From Phaeodactylum tricornutum CCAP 1055/1 (taxonomy: Eukaryota > Bacillariophyta > Bacillariophyceae > Surirellales > Neidiaceae): 64,000 nucleotides of DNA. Position 1 is the first letter of the stretch; each line of letters opens with the position of its first letter. The stretch covers positions 888,419 through 952,418 of the forward strand of contig NC_011676.1 in assembly GCF_000150955.2 (NCBI RefSeq), read 5' to 3'. The notes under the pieces are model-generated. The model saw only the letters and a program-made list of their open reading frames with translations. It made no database searches and was not told where the DNA came from. Positions 59,811 through 64,000 of this stretch are shown here, one piece after another. A program made the translations under genes and the position numbers.

Positions 59811-61696
59811 TTACGCAACAAAACCTCGCCAAGCGTCTGGGAAAATACTATCTGGTATCGCTATGGGGTGTCGAAAAGCGTCTGACAAGAAGATGTCGGT
59901 TGAGTAGGCCAAGTCGACTAGAACCACTTGATGTTGTGGGAACCACGAGTCTCGTGTGTACCACGTTTCCGCTCTTGCTTTGGACGGGTCCCATTGTTCT
60001 CCCCAAACATCCTTGTGCTGCGGCGCTTGCAGCTCGACCTTGTAGTAGAAAGTCCCTTCAGGTGACGTCCTGTGTTCCAAAATACGACAATTGAAACCAA
60101 AAGTTCGCGTTCGGTTCCATAGCATCCAGACATTTTGATGCTGCTTTGGATAGTACCAAGCCACATCTAAGCAGCGGAATTCGTAGTAAGAAGGATATGG
60201 ATCCACCTCTTGCTCACTTTGTGACCGAAAGGGTTTATTCGCATTAGCTTTACTGTACACCCGCGCCGACTGATAGCTGTGACTGTAGTTGCTTGTCGTC
60301 CAGTACTCGACGTGTGCCTGCCATGCCAATTCCCATTTTGGCCCGTAGTCAATAAAGACTTCTTCCCCTTCTTCAATGTCCCGCAATGCTATGAAATCGA
60401 GAAACAGCCCCGGACTGGACGACACCAGCATCTCAGTGGGACTTTGGTGAAGCCATTGCTCGTTGTGTCTCATGCTTTGAGCGCGAGCCCATTGTACGCG
60501 AATGTTGGGTTCAGGATTGTGATTGATGTAGTTTACATTTGCGCCGTAAGGGCACAAAAACAAACTAGCGTCCGCGTGCGTCCAACAGTAGTTTAATCCC
60601 AATTGCGATCGAGTTTTTCGGGAAATGTCCGGAGGATAGGTCTTGTCATACCAATTAGCTTCAAACATGTCAAAATAGTCGCCATTTGCCATCACTAGGA
60701 AGGGACTTCCGGCAACGATTGTTCCTTCCGCAAGGAACTGCGTCGCAAATGCTCCACGACCTGCTTGCGGAAGAGTTGACGGACGGGGGGCAAGATAATC
60801 CAAACAGCGGCCATTTGCTTCCAAATCTTCCACTTTTCGGGTCGCTAGGGGCTGATATACGGCGCGGATTCCTTCTTCCACAATTGTTGGCACCTGCAAC
60901 ACATCATTGGGCAAAGCGTTTGTGACGCGACTCTCGAACGGAAAGTCAGTGACAATTTTATATAAATCGCGTCGAAAGTCCATCGAGGTATTTCCCGCAA
61001 TCGAATTAAAATCAATGGCAAACTGTTCAGCTCTGGGATAATCCTCCAGCAATGGCATCAAGCCAAAAATGTCTTGGCGGCCTGTAAACCATTGATCCCC
61101 ATAGTGCTTAAACAACTCCCCACCTGCCGGAATAAATTCCTTGGCAATCGTGGAACAGTTTTGGTATGGAGTAATCGCTCCGACGCCGGGATCTACGGCC
61201 CGATGCCAGGAAGGCATCGTATCGTACTCGGGAGCGAGCTTGTCGACGTTGACGAGCCCGAGGTGACAGTTAATAGCGGCGTCCAAACCTGGCGCAAACG
61301 CGGACAAGTATTCGAAAGGATGGGAGCTTTCTTGTTGCATTCCCATCTCGGGACCGTACTTAAGTAGTCTTCAAAGGGATCTCTGTAATCCTCCGATGCT
61401 ATGGTTTTTCGGGCAGCCTGATGATAGTAAAGGTCCACTTGCGGTATAAGAACATCACCATTTCCAATGCTTTCTCCAATTTTGCGGTCTATCGCAGTAA
61501 AAATTCCCAGACCTGCCCCCGGAATCGTGCTTTCCGCCATGTACAAGGTACACGTGCGAGCCTTTCGGCAATTGCCATGTAGTTCACATTCTGGCCCTCT
61601 AGACAAATCATCATTCAAGCTTTCGTCCGGACTTGCTTTGCCAACCGAGAAGAATAGCCCGACAAACGGAGTGAGGAAAACAGCTGTCAACCGCAT
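59811..61696 (-). CDS. SET-domain protein with signal peptide (apparent frameshift)
   Basis: From the ATG at 61696 the protein starts with a signal peptide (MRLTAVFLTPFVGLFFSVGK), then ESTIPGAGLGIFTAIDRKIG, the first SET motif, and a YYH segment. The frame shifts by one base near 61358-61366, at a run reading gtacttaagtag; after it the other frame reads YGPEMGMQQESSHPFEYLSA and continues to the stop codon at 59811. Conserved parts downstream are LDAAINCHLGLVNV, ELFKHYGDQWF, NYCWTHADASLFLCPYG, NYINHNPEPNIRVQW (the NHxPxxN cofactor motif) and GEEVFIDYGPKWE. The family methylates lysines in many eukaryotes; the signal peptide suggests a secretory or plastid protein rather than a histone enzyme. 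The shift could be a sequencing error or a real lesion. About 620 residues in all. Confidence 0.72.
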
Positions 61697-62179
61697 TCTT
61701 CTCGGTCTTCTTGTTGCCTCCAGAAAACAAAGACAGAGCGAATGGTGGAGGTCGTACCACACATCGAGGTGTCAAATTGAAGCCTGCTCTATCTGTGCAC
61801 TCAACTTTTGAAAGGCCAAAGCCATAATCAAGCGATTCTTTCGAGGAATCACTGTCAGTAGTCGAGCACGTGCTAACGGTCAAATGAATGGGGCACACTT
61901 ACCAGTCAAAAAAAGACTTCGTATCACAAACAGACGGCCGAAGTCACAGTGAACAGGTTTAGGGCTGATTGATTGCAGCATTTTGCTTCGGCTCCAACAA
62001 ATATTTTCAGCTCGCCCTTACGGAGTTATTACCAAGAAAACCATCCAATTGGAAACTACATTGCGAAATGAGCCTCTAGCGTCAGTGCTGACGACTCGCA
62101 TCGATGGGAGGGGACGTATAAAAGTTATTTTAAAGATTATTGCGGTAGCGAAAAGAATTATCAGGTAGAATGATGTGCT
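61697..62179. other. Intergenic region
   Basis: Between the SET gene start and the PDZ gene stop codon, both leftward. No feature recognised. Confidence 0.4.
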
Positions 62180-62920
62180 TTATTTGGTACTTCCTGCATC
62201 TTCTCCTTCCAGTTGAATGGTGTCTTGCGAGAACATGCTACCAAATAGTCCACCCTTTTTCTTCTTCTCACCGTCGGTACTCTCCGTTGACTCCTTTTTC
62301 TCTGTCAGCTTTTTGAAGACATTCAACACATCACCCGCACTAATGGGCTTTTCGTCTTCCGTGTCAACAGGAACTTTGACAGGAGATTCGTAGTTTTCGT
62401 CCATGACGACGACTTCATTGTCCTCATCATCATCTTCTTCTTCGTCGTCCTCTTCCATCAGGTCTTCGTCATCGCCAACAACATTTTTCAGAATTGTGAA
62501 AAGTTGTCGAACGGTGCCGCGATAGAGTTGTAGTTCCAGTGGATCGGAACCATCCCGCAGCATGCCCATGGCGGTATCAAAACCTTCGCCCACAGTGCTT
62601 TTTTTGTTGACAGCCAACAATTGGTCGCCAACGCGAATTCCAGCCTCGGCGCCGTTTTGATCAGGGTCCACTTCCACAACAGCCAATCCATTGAAGGGCG
62701 CATCGTTTTCACCAAAAATGATACCAAGCGGTTTATTCACCTCAAGCTCGTAGCCAATGCGTTTCACTTTGCTATAAGAAACGTAGGCCTGTAACGACGA
62801 CGAGTAACCCGATGACGTCGCGGTGCTGGGTGGAAGTGGCGCAAAGGCATCGGCTCTCACTGAAAGCAACGCGAGTAAGGTGGCGATTGCCAGTAGTCGA
62901 TTCCAGGCGTAAACTTGCAT
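62180..62920 (-). CDS. PDZ-domain protein with plastid-type presequence
   Basis: 246 residues from the ATG at 62920. The N-terminus YAWNRLLAIATLLALLSVRA-DA-FAPLPPS is a signal peptide followed by FAP, the classic diatom plastid-import motif. Residues 45-130 are a PDZ-like domain: RIGYELEVNKPLGIIFGEND with the GLGF-like PLGIIF loop, VVEVDPDQNGAEAGIRVGDQ and LLAVNKKSTV, ending LELQLYRGTV. A strongly acidic stretch follows (EDLMEEDDEEEDDDEDNE), then VPVDTEDEKPISAGDVLNVF and a Lys-rich tail with GGLFGSMFS. PDZ domains usually bind C-terminal peptides or anchor protease and scaffold complexes, but there is no protease domain here, so a scaffold or adaptor role in the plastid is the best guess. Confidence 0.72.
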   Translation of the reverse strand: MQVYAWNRLLAIATLLALLSVRADAFAPLPPSTATSSGYSSSLQAYVSYSKVKRIGYELEVNKPLGIIFGENDAPFNGLAVVEVDPDQNGAEAGIRVGDQLLAVNKKSTVGEGFDTAMGMLRDGSDPLELQLYRGTVRQLFTILKNVVGDDEDLMEEDDEEEDDDEDNEVVVMDENYESPVKVPVDTEDEKPISAGDVLNVFKKLTEKKESTESTDGEKKKKGGLFGSMFSQDTIQLEGEDAGSTK

Positions 62921-63459
62921 CGGTGATCGTTCGGAATGTTGCAATTGGAGAAAGTTGCTGCGTCTCGGCTAACGTCTGCTAAGAAGTTGCTAATGATTCG
63001 GGTGAATAGAGGTCTGCTGTGATTCTGGTGAAAGGTATCCTCCGTTGGTTTACAGTGTTACGCTTAGATTCTCCGTGGATCACTTTCGTTTTTGTCGTTG
63101 CGTTTCTTTTGCCACAGATACGAGGGGTGTGTTGTTTGGAACAACGCAGAGTTTCCAAACCAATTCACTGCCAGTTCCGATTTTCCGCTGACGTCACCAT
63201 CAAGTCGTTTACATTCGTGTCTAAAAAAAGATTCATCTGGACCTCTGACGTCATCGATTGCGACAGATAGTCATTGATTGTCAATTTGTAAACTGTCCGT
63301 GTATATAGTTATGTTCATGGTAGGAAAACCATTGGGCTTTCTACCAGTGACGAAAGAACCTCACACTTAGGGCGAAAATGCCTTCACAAATTCTATATTT
63401 ACTCTTGGAGATGCCTTTCCCATTTGTTGATTTTCATCCTGAAGCGGCTCATTGGACGC
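62921..63459. promoter_or_regulatory. Divergent region, PDZ gene / right-edge gene
   Basis: About 540 bases. Two ORFs on the plus strand (63019-63270 and 63092-63277) lack family features. TATA-like tgtatatagttatg near 63300. TGACGTCA-type sites, ctgacgtcaccat at about 63189 and ctgacgtcatcg at about 63245, are bZIP/CRE-like and close together. Confidence 0.5.
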
Positions 63460-64000
63460 ATGGTGTTTGCATTTGTAGCCTTTGGAGTCCTACGGCTTGC
63501 ATCTCGAAGGAAGCGTCTCGTTGTATTTCTCGTTGGTGAGACACTGACGTTGAACGCAGCATCCTCAGGGTTCTACCATGCAACGGAAGACGGTCCCTCT
63601 CCTGTGGCTGAGACCGATTCGCATGGGCAAACAAGAACCATTCTTCTACAGCCTGATTGGGAAAACTTTGTTGATCCTTCTACTATCGTGAAGCAAACTA
63701 TACCAAACTGTGACTGCGTTGCTACCTCGCAGATTCAGTTGGTGATCTCAGTCGGGGCAACACGTATCTCGTCATCTTCTGATTCATGGCATTTGCAAAC
63801 GATGGACCACCCCGGGCGCCTAAAGACCACGGGTGGGGATGAATTCTACGTAAGATTTGAATGGCATAGAGATGATGTAACGACTAAGGTCGTGGACTCG
63901 GATCGCCGCGGGAGTCGTCGTAGACCGAACCGTCGTCGGAAAAACGTCGAAACCACAGCGGTCGCTCGCGTCACGGATTGCACGTATGGACTCGCTTTTG
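63460..64000 (+). CDS. Unidentified secreted or membrane protein, N-terminal part (runs off right edge)
   Basis: Open from the ATG at 63460 to the right edge, 180 codons. Residues 1-36 alternate hydrophobic and basic stretches (MVFAFVAFGVLRLASRRKRL, then VVFLVGETLTLN), a possible signal anchor. The visible part contains NCDCVATSQIQLVISVGATR and GGDEFYVRFEWHRDD, and ends VARVTDCTYGLAF. The GGDEFYVRFEWH...A-x-V-TD-TYGLAF rhythm resembles a filamin-type Ig domain, seen in some diatom glycosyltransferase-like proteins. The start is uncertain because the frame is open for some codons upstream, with a further hydrophobic run (LLIFILKRLIG), and an earlier exon is possible. Confidence 0.5.
   Translation, partial: MVFAFVAFGVLRLASRRKRLVVFLVGETLTLNAASSGFYHATEDGPSPVAETDSHGQTRTILLQPDWENFVDPSTIVKQTIPNCDCVATSQIQLVISVGATRISSSSDSWHLQTMDHPGRLKTTGGDEFYVRFEWHRDDVTTKVVDSDRRGSRRRPNRRRKNVETTAVARVTDCTYGLAF

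Noticed and set aside
1-64000. tRNA or rRNA genes
   Set aside because: No cloverleaf with conserved A and B boxes or rRNA core sequence was noticed on either strand; a covariance-model scan would settle it.

Overview
The window looks like nuclear DNA of a diatom, most likely Phaeodactylum tricornutum or a close relative. The signs are short GT-AG introns, close gene spacing on both strands, two proteins with a diatom-type plastid presequence (a signal peptide followed by Phe, as in A-FAP), a CoDi-type Ty1/copia retrotransposon, and a full eukaryotic gene set (PSMA1, COG4, class II HDAC, pyruvate kinase, SOUL, BCCIP). No rRNA, tRNA or CRISPR array was found. One 50-base run of N marks an assembly gap at 30911-30960.

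Layout. 1-4650: the 5' end of a DUF5522-type protein running off the left edge, a BCCIP/BCP1 homologue, a stray fragment of a metalloprotease gene, and a YqaJ-like nuclease. 5150-30910 (unit 1) and 30961-45559 (unit 2) carry the same genes in the same order: a pappalysin-like metalloprotease, a DUF2256 zinc-ribbon protein, a coiled-coil protein of unknown role, a Golgi-type glycosyltransferase, pyruvate kinase, a SOUL haem-binding protein, a second coiled-coil protein, proteasome alpha-1, and a class II histone deacetylase. The deacetylase is cut by the gap in unit 1 and complete in unit 2. Unit 1 is longer by about 11.1 kb (8919-20021). That extra block holds a second copy of a 1.2-kb repeat and about 9.9 kb of DNA absent from unit 2, including a glycosyltransferase-like gene split by a young, whole-looking Ty1/copia element with LTRs I read as identical.

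The two units meet at the gap: the end of one contig and the start of the next are the same locus. The simplest readings are two unmerged haplotypes of a heterozygous diploid, in which case the 11-kb block is a heterozygous structural variant, or a true recent tandem duplication. Most of the paired sequence is nearly identical, but the leftmost 1.75 kb, mainly the protease gene, is much more diverged.

45419-64000 is single-copy: HDAC, COG4 (Golgi tethering), an alpha/beta hydrolase, a SMARCAL1/ZRANB3-like SNF2 ATPase, a secreted Cys-rich protein, a plastid-type EF-hand membrane protein, a decayed relative of a SET-domain gene, the SET-domain gene itself (with an apparent one-base frameshift), a plastid-type PDZ protein, and the 5' end of an unidentified gene leaving the right edge. 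No operon-like pathway links these genes. Neighbours are mostly divergent or convergent housekeeping pairs sharing short intergenic regions.
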